Part shown: positions 1 to 7,991 of the stretch, in pieces
Layout: the number at the start of each line of letters is the position of its first letter
Position numbering within the stretch: the stretch's first letter is position 1
Assembly (NCBI RefSeq): GCF_000975155.1
Contig: NZ_BBRG01000001.1
Location: 248,001 to 312,000 of the forward strand
Origin: Demequina globuliformis
Lineage (GTDB): Bacteria; Actinomycetota; Actinomycetes; Actinomycetales; Demequinaceae
Length of the DNA: 64,000 nt
Direction of reading: 5' to 3'
Made by a program: the position numbers and the translations under genes
Notes under the pieces: model-generated
Databases searched by the model: none
The model's input: only the letters and a program-made list of their open reading frames with translations
Told to the model about the DNA's origin: nothing

Positions 1-1879
1 CGTCCGGCGCGAACGATTCCGGAACGCTCGGGACAAAGGCCCAGTCTGCGCCAATGTTCCAGTTGCTGTTGGTGTCCGCCCGCCCGTTGTCGATGACCTC
101 CATGAACGTGGACGACCCTGGGCGAACGTCGACTGCAATCCATCGCCACGCGTTAGGGCCTTGCGGAGCGCGCGCATAGTAGATCCCATCGGGCGAGACA
201 TCACCGACGTTAGGAAAGGTTCCCCCAAAGGTGCCGGACGTCCAACCGGAATCCGCCCAGTCCACTTCTCCCAAGCGGATCACGTTCTGATAGTCCGGAG
301 AGATCGCCGCAATCTCTAGGGTGTTCGCTGTCCCGGTGGAGTCAGCACTCGACACCGTCCCGTAGTAGTAGCCATCGAGCTCGTTGTAGCCCACGGCGTT
401 CACGGTGAGGTTGTCTGGAAGTGACCCCTCGTCAAAGGAGTCTCCCGTGACCAGGTTGATCTCATACGGGTGCGTGGGGTCGCCCTGCCACAGCGTCGCG
501 TTCGAGGGGCACTGGCCGGGGTTGACGTAGAGCACGTCCGCGTCTGCCGGCAAGGTCAGTCCGTCCGTCGTGACGTCGGAGGCGGCGTTGGTGTACGTGC
601 CCGCCACCGTGGCGGTGACGTTGATCGACAGTGTGCAACTGACAAGCGAGTCGCCCGACAGATCGCCGGAGCCGGAGATGGTGCCACCGGTACCGGAAAT
701 AGTGCCGTTGGTACAGGTGGTCGCGGCGTCCGGTGTGGATGAGACTTCGAGGCCAGGCGGCAGAGCATCCTCGAACGACCACCCCACCTTGGGTCCCGTC
801 GGCACCGCATCGTCGAACGGCATGTGGGTGTTCGTCACGGTGAACGTCACTCGCGTTTGCTGTCCGACAACGTGCGTGCCCTCGAGGAAGTCCTTGTCCA
901 ACTGTGGCGTCGCGTCCAGCACCACAGCGTTGTCCGCATGTCCGCGCAGGCTCGGCACATCCACCAGCGACAGCGAGTACTGCAGAGGGCTTCCGTCACT
1001 CACGACCGAGTTCTCGCCCACGAAGGTTGCTGTCCGCGTCATGCGGTTGAAGTTGCCATCGCCTGCCTGCACGCCAATGCCGGACGTCGCGCACGAGTCA
1101 GGGACCGACGCGAACATGTCGGTAGCGCCGGCTCCGCTGGTGAGCGTGATTTGCGGGTGCAACGATGTTGCGTTGTTTGTTTGGCACGTCATCGTTGCCA
1201 AGTCAATCGAGGCCATATAGGTATGGCCGGCGACGGTGGGGATGGAGGCGGCCGTTTCGAACACGACTCCCGAGGCGGCCGTGGGCGAGTTCACGACAGA
1301 CAGGGAGTAGTTGTTGGCGTCCGCCCCCAAGCCGGGCGTCTGTCCTGCGTACGGATACGAGTTGTCGTTGTACCAGCGCCCGAGGTTGAGCGACTTGAAC
1401 AGAGTCGCCGTCCACTGCGCGTTGGAACCGCATTCAGAAGCGACGGCGTCCGAGGGCAGTGCGACGTTGTTCGAGGACACGGTGACGTTGCCGTTGGCCT
1501 TGACCACGAGCCCATTGCAATTGGCGCCCAGGGCAAACGCGGGGTCCTGAGAATACGTTTGGCCGTCGTCCGCGACATATCCAGGATGGGTACCATCCCC
1601 AGGGACAGGCAGCAGCGTGTTGACGTAGCTGCCGGACTGGGCGATCTGGATGTTCTGGAAGTCCTCGATCCATGCGACGGCGGGCGGCTGCATTTGCCCC
1701 GGCGTTCCCGGAGCGGCGCTGGCTGGCGCGGACTCGACCACCGCCGCGGACACCGCTCCAGCGGTCACGAGCAGGGCAATGGCGAGGACGCTCGCGACAC
1801 GGCCTGCGGAGCCGTGCGGGTGCGTAGAGTTCCGGGCGCGACCAGACGAGCGCCGTGCCGTGGACCGCAACGTACGCAT
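1..1879 (-). CDS. Large secreted surface protein, C-terminus beyond the left edge (partial)
   Basis: An uninterrupted reading frame of about 626 codons runs leftwards from an ATG at 1879 off the window. Residues 1-60 form a long Sec signal peptide: an Arg-rich n-region, a hydrophobic stretch ending in Ala-Ser-Ala-Ala. The mature part is rich in Asn, Thr, Ser and Gly with scattered Cys, as in Gram-positive surface adhesins. A middle region (about residues 310-460) resembles DUF11/DUF7933-type Ig-like repeats: it mentions no catalytic motif but carries the pattern 'D-KDF-G-V-GQ---FTVTNT'. The following part (about 470 on) resembles DUF6923-like segments (EINLVTG, YNELDGYYYG). The C-terminal anchor is not visible. 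It is divergent from dipZ with a 223-bp gap. Family assignment is by sequence feel only; secretion is the firm part. Confidence 0.75.
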   Translation of the reverse strand, partial: MRTLRSTARRSSGRARNSTHPHGSAGRVASVLAIALLVTAGAVSAAVVESAPASAAPGTPGQMQPPAVAWIEDFQNIQIAQSGSYVNTLLPVPGDGTHPGYVADDGQTYSQDPAFALGANCNGLVVKANGNVTVSSNNVALPSDAVASECGSNAQWTATLFKSLNLGRWYNDNSYPYAGQTPGLGADANNYSLSVVNSPTAASGVVFETAASIPTVAGHTYMASIDLATMTCQTNNATSLHPQITLTSGAGATDMFASVPDSCATSGIGVQAGDGNFNRMTRTATFVGENSVVSDGSPLQYSLSLVDVPSLRGHADNAVVLDATPQLDKDFLEGTHVVGQQTRVTFTVTNTHMPFDDAVPTGPKVGWSFEDALPPGLEVSSTPDAATTCTNGTISGTGGTISGSGDLSGDSLVSCTLSINVTATVAGTYTNAASDVTTDGLTLPADADVLYVNPGQCPSNATLWQGDPTHPYEINLVTGDSFDEGSLPDNLTVNAVGYNELDGYYYGTVSSADSTGTANTLEIAAISPDYQNVIRLGEVDWADSGWTSGTFGGTFPNVGDVSPDGIYYARAPQGPNAWRWIAVDVRPGSSTFMEVIDNGRADTNSNWNIGADWAFVPSVPESFAPD

Positions 1880-2102
1880 CCGCCACTGCCTCCCCCGACG
1901 CTGCCATGCACCCGTTGGATCACGGTGGGAGCGCCATTGCTCCTGGCCCGGCCACGACTCGTGTGCGACCAGGTATCTCTTTCGCCATCTAAACCGATGG
2001 TGGGGAGAGCCGCAACCGGTTCAGGCTCCAGCGGCCCATATCACCGCGAACTGTGACCTTGCCGAGACCCAACCCCCTGTCCACCCGCACCGAACACTCC
2101 AC

Positions 2103-3791
2103 ATGATCACGCTCGCCATCGTCGGCCTGTTGTCCGGCATCATCACCGCCCTCAGCCCGTGCGTCCTGCCCGTGCTGCCCGCCATCCTGACCAGTTCGGT
2201 TCAGGACGGCGCTACGTCGCGGCGGCGCCCCATCGCGGTCGTCGCAGGTTTGGTCACCAGTTTCGCGTTCTTCACGCTGCTGGGGGGCCTACTGCTGTCC
2301 GCGCTGGGGCTGCCCGATGCACTCTTGCGGTGGACTGGCATCGTGGTTCTCGCGGTAGTGGGCCTGGGGCTTGCGATCCCGCCGCTAGGAGAGTTGCTGC
2401 AACGGCCGTTCGAGCGCATCCGCCCTATCCGCATGGACCGCGACGGCAATGGCTTTGTGATGGGGCTCGCGCTCGGACTCGTGTTTGTGCCCTGCGCGGG
2501 GCCAATCTTGGCGTCGATCACGGTATTGGCGGCGACCAACGGATTCTCCTGGGGCCTCGTGGCACTCACGCTGTCGTTCGCTCTAGGCATCGCCATCCCC
2601 CTGCTCGCTTTCGGCTTGGCGGGTCAGGCCATGGGGTCGAGGATTCGGTTCATTCGTGAACGCCTTGAGGCGATCCGCATTGGCTCTGGCGTGGTGCTGA
2701 TTCTGACGGCAGTCGTGATCGCCACCAACGTTGCGGAACCCCTCCAGCGATGGGTTCCCGGGGTGCTCGCGAGCGCACAGGAGGCGATCGAGGACAACGA
2801 TGCCGTGCGTTCGGAACTCGATGACCTGACCGGGCGCGAAGAACAGTCGGCGGCAGTGGGCGCGATGACGTTCGACGAATGCGAGGACGCTGGCGGGGAC
2901 GTGCTGCGCAACTGCGGACCTGCACGCGACCTCCCTGGCATTCAGGAGTGGCTCAACACCCCTGACGGGCAGGCAATCGATCTCGATAACCTCGACGGCC
3001 CCGTTCTTGTCGACTTTTGGACGTACTCCTGCATCAACTGCCAGCGCACATTCCCTTACATCACGGCCTGGGACGAGAAGTACCGTGACCAGGGCCTGAC
3101 GATTGTTGGCGTCCACTCCCCCGAGTTCGCCTTCGAGAAGCAGGTGTCGAATGTCGAGGACGCGGCGCAGCGCTACGGGATCGAGTACCCCATCGCGATC
3201 GACAACGACTTCGAGACCTGGCGCGAGTGGGACCAGCGGTTCTGGCCAGCCCACTACCTCGTCGACACGGACGGCACTGTCGTTCAGGTACATTACGGCG
3301 AGGGCGCCTATGAGGACACCGAGCGACTCATTCAGGAGCTGCTGGGCGCGGAAGACTCGGGGACGGTCGAGGCCGATCCCGGCAGCCACACCGCTGGCCG
3401 CACCCCCGAGACCTATGTGGGATACGGCCGCCTGGAATACGCCGAAAACGCCGAGCAACTGGTCGAGGACCAGCCCGCGCAGTTCAGCTACGACGGCACC
3501 CCGGGCGAAGACCGCTTCGCTTACCGGGGAGAGTGGACGCTGACTGACGAATACGCCCTCACGGGGGCCGATGCCTCACTCACGTTGAACTACTACGCAG
3601 CCGACGTGCACCTGGTCATGGCCGGCGAAGGAACGGTGACGGTCACGTCTAAGGCGACGGGTGAGGTGACCGAGGTGACCGTTGACGGCACCGCAGACCG
3701 CTACGACCTTGTGACGGGCGAGCCTATGCAGGACATCATCGACATCTCGTTTACGCCGGGAATCGAGGTCTACGCCTTCACCTTCGGGTAA
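2103..3791 (+). CDS. dipZ: DipZ-like CcdA-thioredoxin fusion, envelope thiol-disulfide oxidoreductase
   Basis: The 562-residue product fuses a CcdA/DsbD-type membrane domain (about residues 1-235, several hydrophobic helices, conserved Cys in SPCVLP at 20 and in VPCAGP near 131) to an extracytoplasmic TlpA/thioredoxin-like domain with a CINC redox motif at 310-313, and a C-terminal beta-rich domain (about 430-562) as in mycobacterial DipZ. Such proteins pass reducing equivalents across the membrane to exported thiol proteins or cytochrome c maturation. The ATG at 2103 is chosen because the CcdA domain starts immediately there; the upstream open frame lacks homology-like sequence. It lies upstream of two lipoproteins and sigK-rskA, matching the sigK-dipZ association known from mycobacteria. 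Confidence 0.92.
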   Translation: MITLAIVGLLSGIITALSPCVLPVLPAILTSSVQDGATSRRRPIAVVAGLVTSFAFFTLLGGLLLSALGLPDALLRWTGIVVLAVVGLGLAIPPLGELLQRPFERIRPIRMDRDGNGFVMGLALGLVFVPCAGPILASITVLAATNGFSWGLVALTLSFALGIAIPLLAFGLAGQAMGSRIRFIRERLEAIRIGSGVVLILTAVVIATNVAEPLQRWVPGVLASAQEAIEDNDAVRSELDDLTGREEQSAAVGAMTFDECEDAGGDVLRNCGPARDLPGIQEWLNTPDGQAIDLDNLDGPVLVDFWTYSCINCQRTFPYITAWDEKYRDQGLTIVGVHSPEFAFEKQVSNVEDAAQRYGIEYPIAIDNDFETWREWDQRFWPAHYLVDTDGTVVQVHYGEGAYEDTERLIQELLGAEDSGTVEADPGSHTAGRTPETYVGYGRLEYAENAEQLVEDQPAQFSYDGTPGEDRFAYRGEWTLTDEYALTGADASLTLNYYAADVHLVMAGEGTVTVTSKATGEVTEVTVDGTADRYDLVTGEPMQDIIDISFTPGIEVYAFTFG

Positions 3792-3906
3792 AGGACTTGG
3801 GCAAGATTTTGCCCGTCTCGGCTGGCAGAAACGGACTTTTCGGGTGTGAATGGTAGGGGCGGGTCACCGTGGCCCGCCACCACACTGAGTCCCCAGGAGG
3901 TATCCA

Positions 3907-4077
3907 ATGGAGCTTCGTAAGGCAGTTGCCATCCCCGCCACTCTCGCATTGGCGGGCGCCATGCTCGCCGGTTGCGGCGACTCGTCGTCTGACACCGACG
4001 AGGGCTCGACGATGGACACCGACATGGAGTCCACCATGGAGTCCACCATGGAATCAACGATGGACTCCGACGGCTAA
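3907..4077 (+). CDS. Tiny Met/Ser/Thr/acidic-repeat lipoprotein (56 aa)
   Basis: A 56-residue protein with a clear lipoprotein signal: MELRK n-region, hydrophobic core and lipobox LAGC with Cys at 23. The mature part is only 34 residues, with no basic residue, built from Asp/Glu/Ser/Thr and Met, including three copies of ESTM. A strong ribosome binding site (AGGAGG, 3896-3901) precedes the ATG. No enzymatic domain can fit; it must act as an exposed, membrane-tethered acidic peptide. It is the shorter paralogue-like partner of the lipoprotein at 4238 and sits where MPT70/MPT83-type fasciclin antigens sit in mycobacterial SigK loci. Function unknown; a metal- or redox-buffering tail is a guess. 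Confidence 0.85.
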   Translation: MELRKAVAIPATLALAGAMLAGCGDSSSDTDEGSTMDTDMESTMESTMESTMDSDG

Positions 4078-4093
4078 AGCCGTCACCCTCCCA

Positions 4094-4130
4094 CTCGAGG
4101 GGCGTCCCCAGTGCCGGGGCGCCCCTCGAG
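4094..4130. terminator. Strong GC hairpin after the first small lipoprotein gene
   Basis: An inverted repeat of 15 paired bases with a single bulged T (left arm starts CTCGAGGGGCG, right arm ends GCCCCTCGAG) and a 6-base loop lies 17 bases after the stop at 4077. No T-run follows, as is common in high-GC actinobacteria. It may partly insulate the first lipoprotein from the second. Confidence 0.7.
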
Positions 4131-4237
4131 CCATGTCTAGGCGAGTTTTCCTCCCGACCCATCCGCGGGCATCGGCCCTCCGAACTCTCCATACAGGGCC
4201 AATCCGGGCCCGCGACACGCAACATCAGGAGGAAAAG

Positions 4238-4564
4238 ATGCCCGCTCTGCGCACATTCGCCGTCCCTGCAGTCATTCTGCTGTCGGGCTCCCTACTCGCC
4301 GCCTGTGGTGACTCGTCCGAGCCGGAGGACGCCATGAGCGAGGACACCATGATGGAAGAGTCCATGGAGCCCTCGGAGGACGCGATGATGGAAGATGAGG
4401 ACTCCATGGAGGACGACTCCACGATGGAGGAGGACGACGCCATGGAAGAGGACAGCATGGAGGACGACTCCATGATGGAGGAAGATGACTCCATGGAAGA
4501 CGACTCGATGGAGCACGACGACTCCATGGAGGAAGATGACTCCATGGAAAAGGACGACGCGTAA
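4238..4564 (+). CDS. Met- and Asp/Glu-rich repeat lipoprotein (108 aa)
   Basis: The product has a lipoprotein signal with lipobox LAAC (Cys at 23) and an 86-residue mature chain made almost wholly of D, E, S and M. Short units of the type SMEDD, SMEED and MMEED recur about a dozen times; by my count 16 methionines follow the Cys, and the only basic residues are one His and one Lys near the end. An AGGAGG site sits 7 bases before the ATG. The stop is about 50 bases before the sigK start, so it probably belongs to the same locus. No folded domain is recognisable. The composition resembles the acidic linker that precedes the fasciclin domain in some actinobacterial lipoproteins, but here nothing follows it. 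Function unknown; Met-based copper binding or oxidant scavenging are hypotheses. Confidence 0.88.
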   Translation: MPALRTFAVPAVILLSGSLLAACGDSSEPEDAMSEDTMMEESMEPSEDAMMEDEDSMEDDSTMEEDDAMEEDSMEDDSMMEEDDSMEDDSMEHDDSMEEDDSMEKDDA

Positions 4565-4614
4565 CTGACGCGCGTTGGACGGGGTGATCACGAGTGACGG
4601 AGGGAGACGGCGAC

Positions 4615-5241
4615 ATGAACGCTGAGCGTCATTTGCGCGCCGTACCCGCGTCCGGGTCACCCGCTCCGCAGGCCGCGACGCCCGATTCCCCGGAAGCTCT
4701 CGCTGGCCTCGTGGAAAGCACCGCCCGCGGCGACGAGGATGCGTTTCAAGCGCTCTACGACCTCGTCGCCGCGGCGGTGTTCGGCCTCGCCCTGCGAATA
4801 GTGCGCGACCGCGACATGGCGCGCGATGTTGCGCAAGAGGCGCTAGTCGAGGTGTGGCGGCAGGCGGCGCGGTTTGACCGCTCTGCCGGCACCGCACGTT
4901 CATGGATCCTCACCATCGCCCACCGGCGCGCCGTTGACCGTGTGAGATCCGAGCAGGCACACTCCACACGGATGCTGCGCCATGCGGTCGTGGAAGAGGT
5001 GGACCACGGGGGCCAGGAGCAGGTGCTCGACCGCATGCACCACGAATGGCGCGCCGCCCGGGTGAGGACGGGCATGCAGGCGCTCACGGAGCGTCAGCGG
5101 GAAGCAATCGAACTGACATATTTCAAGGGCTACACCCACAAGGAGGTGGCCCACGCCCTGGAGATTCCGTTGGGCACTGCGAAGGCTCGCATCCGCGACG
5201 CCCTCATTAAACTTCGAGACACGTGGGGAGCGGATCGATGA
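4615..5241 (+). CDS. sigK: ECF RNA polymerase sigma factor SigK
   Basis: The 208-residue protein has sigma region 2 (about residues 35-100: ALYDLVAAAVFGLALRI, DVAQEALVEVW) and region 4 (about 145-205: LTERQREAIELTYF, IPLGTAKARIRDAL), the SigK-type TARSWILTIAHRRAVDRVR segment between, and no extra domains. It directs RNA polymerase to a small regulon when released by its anti-sigma factor. ATG 4615 is preferred over GTG 4594 because GGAGGGAG lies 8 bases before the ATG. The stop TGA overlaps the rskA start (ATGA), giving translational coupling. In mycobacteria SigK controls dipZ and secreted antigens; here the upstream dipZ and lipoproteins are the natural candidate targets. Confidence 0.92.
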   Translation: MNAERHLRAVPASGSPAPQAATPDSPEALAGLVESTARGDEDAFQALYDLVAAAVFGLALRIVRDRDMARDVAQEALVEVWRQAARFDRSAGTARSWILTIAHRRAVDRVRSEQAHSTRMLRHAVVEEVDHGGQEQVLDRMHHEWRAARVRTGMQALTERQREAIELTYFKGYTHKEVAHALEIPLGTAKARIRDALIKLRDTWGADR

Positions 5242-6044
5242 ACGACAACATTCATTCACTTGCCGCGCCCTACGTCGTCGACGCGCTCACGGACGCCGAG
5301 CGCGCAGAGTTCTCGCACCACCTTGCGGGCTGCGACGATTGCCGCGACGAGGTGCGCTCACTCGCGGGTGCCGTTGACGAGCTCGCGTTGGCACAGGAAA
5401 GCGCGCCTCCCATGAGCCTCAAAGGTGCCGTGATGGATGAGGTCCGCCGCACGCCGCAGGTCACCCCAGACGGCGCAACCTCAGCCGCTCATGCAACCGC
5501 TATCGGCGATGCGGCCGTGCCGCACGACGAGCTGGCCGGACGCCGCGATCGGACCCCTCGTGGCGACGCGCGCGTGCGTGCTGCCCGCCGTCGGTGGGTG
5601 CTGTCGGGAGTCGCCGCGGCATCGGCCGTGCTCGCGGTGATCGCCGGGGTCACGTGGACGGGAGCCCGTGCGGAGCGCGAGGCCGAACTTGCGCTGGAAA
5701 AGGACGTGATGATGGTCGCGTCCGCCCCGGATGCTGCCTCGATGGATCTTGAGCTGGGGCGCGGTCACGTCGTCACCAGTGAACGCATGGACTCACTGGT
5801 GGTGATGGGCACGGCCGCGCCGATGCCCGACGACGGCATGGAGTATCAGCTATGGCTGGTGATGGCCGACGGCACCAAGATGGCCGGGCCCACGTTCATG
5901 CCACACGACGGTGAGTACATGGCCGTGGCAGAGGGCGCGATGGGTGATGTGGCGGCAGTGGCCGTCACAGTAGAGCCCCCCGGCGGATCAAGCGAACCGA
6001 CGTCCGACCCCGTGTGCGTGACGGAGATGCCCACCAAGGCATAG
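5238..6044 (+). CDS. rskA: Anti-sigma-K factor RskA
   Basis: A 268-residue single-pass membrane protein. The cytoplasmic part has a zinc-finger-like anti-sigma segment near residues 10-50 (LAAPYVVDALTDAE, HHLAGCDDC). A membrane helix follows an Arg-rich stretch at about residues 118-140, and the extracytoplasmic C-terminal domain has the RskA hallmark MEYQLWLVMADG. RskA-type proteins hold SigK at the membrane and release it after regulated proteolysis. The start is fixed by the ATGA overlap with sigK. It ends 59 bases before an unrelated hydrolase gene. Confidence 0.92.
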   Translation: MNDNIHSLAAPYVVDALTDAERAEFSHHLAGCDDCRDEVRSLAGAVDELALAQESAPPMSLKGAVMDEVRRTPQVTPDGATSAAHATAIGDAAVPHDELAGRRDRTPRGDARVRAARRRWVLSGVAAASAVLAVIAGVTWTGARAEREAELALEKDVMMVASAPDAASMDLELGRGHVVTSERMDSLVVMGTAAPMPDDGMEYQLWLVMADGTKMAGPTFMPHDGEYMAVAEGAMGDVAAVAVTVEPPGGSSEPTSDPVCVTEMPTKA

Positions 6045-6103
6045 GACGTGAGCGCGAAGTCGCCCACCGTGCAGACCAGCCCGATCCGCGTAAGACTGGA
6101 CCT

Positions 6104-6667
6104 ATGGCGGAGATTCTGCTGTTCCACCACGCGCACGGCCTCACCGACGGGCTGTGTGCGTTCGCTGATCGCCTGCGCGGGGATGGCCACACCGTGCACA
6201 CGCCTGACACCTACTCCGGGCGCGTATTCGACAACCTGGACGAGGGCATCGCGTTTGCCGCGACCATTGGCCGCGACGCCGTGGCACACGTCGCCATGCG
6301 GTCGGCGCGCACCTTTTCGCATGCTGACGTAGCGATGGGGTTCTCGATGGGGACCATGCAAGCGCAATTGGTCGCGCAGCACGTGCGCCGGATGCGCGGG
6401 TGCGTGCTCATGGGCGGCGCCGCCAATCCTGACCACCTGGGGTCCTCATGGCGCCCTCAGGTGCCGCTCCAGGTCCACGTCGCTGACCCGGACGACTGGT
6501 GCACGGCGGAAGAGGTCGAGGTTCTGCACCGCTCAGCACCCCATGCAGAGGTCTTTACCTATGCGGACAAGGGCCACATGTTCGTGGACCCCTCATTGGA
6601 CGACTACGACGCCGACGCTGCCGACAGGTTTGAGGAGCGGGTGCTCGCTTGGCTCGGCGACCTTTAG
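6104..6667 (+). CDS. Dienelactone hydrolase family alpha/beta-hydrolase
   Basis: A 187-residue protein of the size and pattern of small actinobacterial dienelactone-hydrolase-like proteins: an N-terminal strand EILLFHHAHGL, the nucleophile elbow GFSMG near residue 85 (Ser instead of the Cys of true dienelactone hydrolase), an Asp-containing segment VADPDDWC and the catalytic-His segment DKGHMF near residue 158. A Ser-Asp-His triad is therefore plausible. The substrate is unknown. ATG 6104 starts directly at the first beta strand. Confidence 0.8.
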   Translation: MAEILLFHHAHGLTDGLCAFADRLRGDGHTVHTPDTYSGRVFDNLDEGIAFAATIGRDAVAHVAMRSARTFSHADVAMGFSMGTMQAQLVAQHVRRMRGCVLMGGAANPDHLGSSWRPQVPLQVHVADPDDWCTAEEVEVLHRSAPHAEVFTYADKGHMFVDPSLDDYDADAADRFEERVLAWLGDL

Positions 6668-6753
6668 AGCCGCTCGCGGGAGTCGCAGCGTAGCTCTTGC
6701 GCAACTCAGCCCTGTATCGACTGAGCCCAGTGTCAACCCAGTCCAGTAGCGAC

Positions 6754-7281
6754 TCAGTCGAGTGGATCTGTCGCGTCCGCCACTGCGGCATTGAGCACGT
6801 CTACGAGCTGGGCGGGGTCCATGCTGACTGCTACTCCGTGCGCTCCCCCGCCAATGGACACGGGGCCCTCTCTCGACACCACGAGCCGGTCGGCAATCAC
6901 GGGCCAGGGCGTACCATCTGCAGACCTCGCTGCGCCAAACGGCGTGATGGTTCCGCGCTCGTAGCCAGTGACCTCGCGCGCCACATCCTTGTCAGGCATC
7001 GAGAGCCGGCTCACGCCAAGGTAGTCGCGCAACTTTGGCCATGAGATCTGCCGGTCTCCTGGCACCAGCACAAACAGGAAGTCGCCCTCGCCGCGCCGGA
7101 CCACCAGTGTCTTGAGAATTTGTCGCGGTTCCAAACCTCGCACCCGCGCTGCTTCGTCGAGTGAGGCGACGGGCCCGTGCTGGGTGATCTGGTGCTCAAT
7201 GCCTAAGTCTTGAATAGCGCGGATAGCGGCGGTGTCGGGGATGTCGGCTTCGCGGGCGGGCTCGCTGCCGGTGTGTGTCAC
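6754..7281 (-). CDS. YbaK/EbsC-type aminoacyl-tRNA deacylase
   Basis: The 175-residue product matches the YbaK/ProX family of editing proteins that hydrolyse mischarged tRNA such as Cys-tRNA(Pro): an N-terminal helix, then HGPVASLDEAARVRG, the core ILKTLVVR and FLFVLVPGDRQISWPKL, the loop TPFG and the GGG-HGVAVSMDP segment near the C-terminus. The GTG at 7281 is chosen because AGAGG lies just upstream; a TTG further upstream (7371) would add about 30 poor residues. It follows the membrane-protein gene at 7292 by 10 bases, so the two probably share a leftward transcript. Confidence 0.85.
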   Translation of the reverse strand: MTHTGSEPAREADIPDTAAIRAIQDLGIEHQITQHGPVASLDEAARVRGLEPRQILKTLVVRRGEGDFLFVLVPGDRQISWPKLRDYLGVSRLSMPDKDVAREVTGYERGTITPFGAARSADGTPWPVIADRLVVSREGPVSIGGGAHGVAVSMDPAQLVDVLNAAVADATDPLD

Positions 7282-7291
7282 GCGGAGCCTC

Positions 7292-7720
7292 TCACTTGCC
7301 CGTGCGGACAACGGCGGAGTCCGTGGAGAAGTTGCCCGAGGGAACGCGCACGTCGTCAACGTCGACAGCAATCCACGGCGCTACTTCCTCGCCGTACCAA
7401 GAGCCGACGGCGTCCGTCGCGGCGCCAAACCAGTTCCCTGAGATCGCGCTGTACACCAGGGCGATGATCGCGGCCAGGACGGCCGCTTTGACGCCCCACT
7501 CGAGGCCGACGACTCCAATCGATGCGCGCCGTGCCGCAACGTTGCTCGCGTGCTCGGGCGCTGGGTGCGCGGCATGCGGGGTGTGCGCCTCATCGATGTC
7601 GAGCGGGAACGGGTCCGCGATGGGGTCGGTTGATGGCTGCGGCGCCCTCGACGCGCGGGTACGAGTGGCCGTCACACGCCACGCACCTGCACGGGGCACC
7701 GGGAGTCCGGGGGTTGTCAC
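7292..7720 (-). CDS. Small single-pass membrane protein, unknown
   Basis: 142 residues: a Pro/Ala/Arg-rich, probably disordered first half, one membrane helix (about residues 73-95, GVKAAVLAAIIALVYSAI), then a short 45-residue exported tail containing WFGAATDAVGSWYGEEVAPW. I recognise no family. It precedes the YbaK-like gene by 10 bases and is divergent from the MFS gene at 7992. The hydrophobic segment and tight spacing support it as a real gene, not its function. Confidence 0.6.
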   Translation of the reverse strand: MTTPGLPVPRAGAWRVTATRTRASRAPQPSTDPIADPFPLDIDEAHTPHAAHPAPEHASNVAARRASIGVVGLEWGVKAAVLAAIIALVYSAISGNWFGAATDAVGSWYGEEVAPWIAVDVDDVRVPSGNFSTDSAVVRTGK

Positions 7721-7991
7721 GTTTCCTCCATGGTGTGGGGACTGCGCGCCATCAGTGACCAGTTTTGCACCATTTGCACCCTCCCGCCGAGGGCGATACC
7801 CAACTGTGACCTGATGATCATCTCGATGGCCACAACACCGCGCACGGCCAGGTTATTCCCCAGCCTTTACTTCCCATTGACCCGCCTGCCGCACCCCGAG
7901 CGCACGCCCACATGACAGCTTCCCAGCCCCGGCATCGGCCCTTACCGTCCGGTCGGAAAGTGTGCCACACTTGCGTGACATCAGTGTTGAG

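Noticed and set aside
824-2056. A 410-codon rightward open frame opposite the surface protein
   Set aside because: Composition is Arg/Gly/His-rich and repeats no known domain. The opposite strand has a signal peptide and coherent beta-rich protein.
1880-4237. SigK-type promoter hexamers upstream of dipZ and the lipoproteins
   Set aside because: Several CCAT-like stretches occur but none is paired with a matching -10 at fixed spacing in all three gaps.
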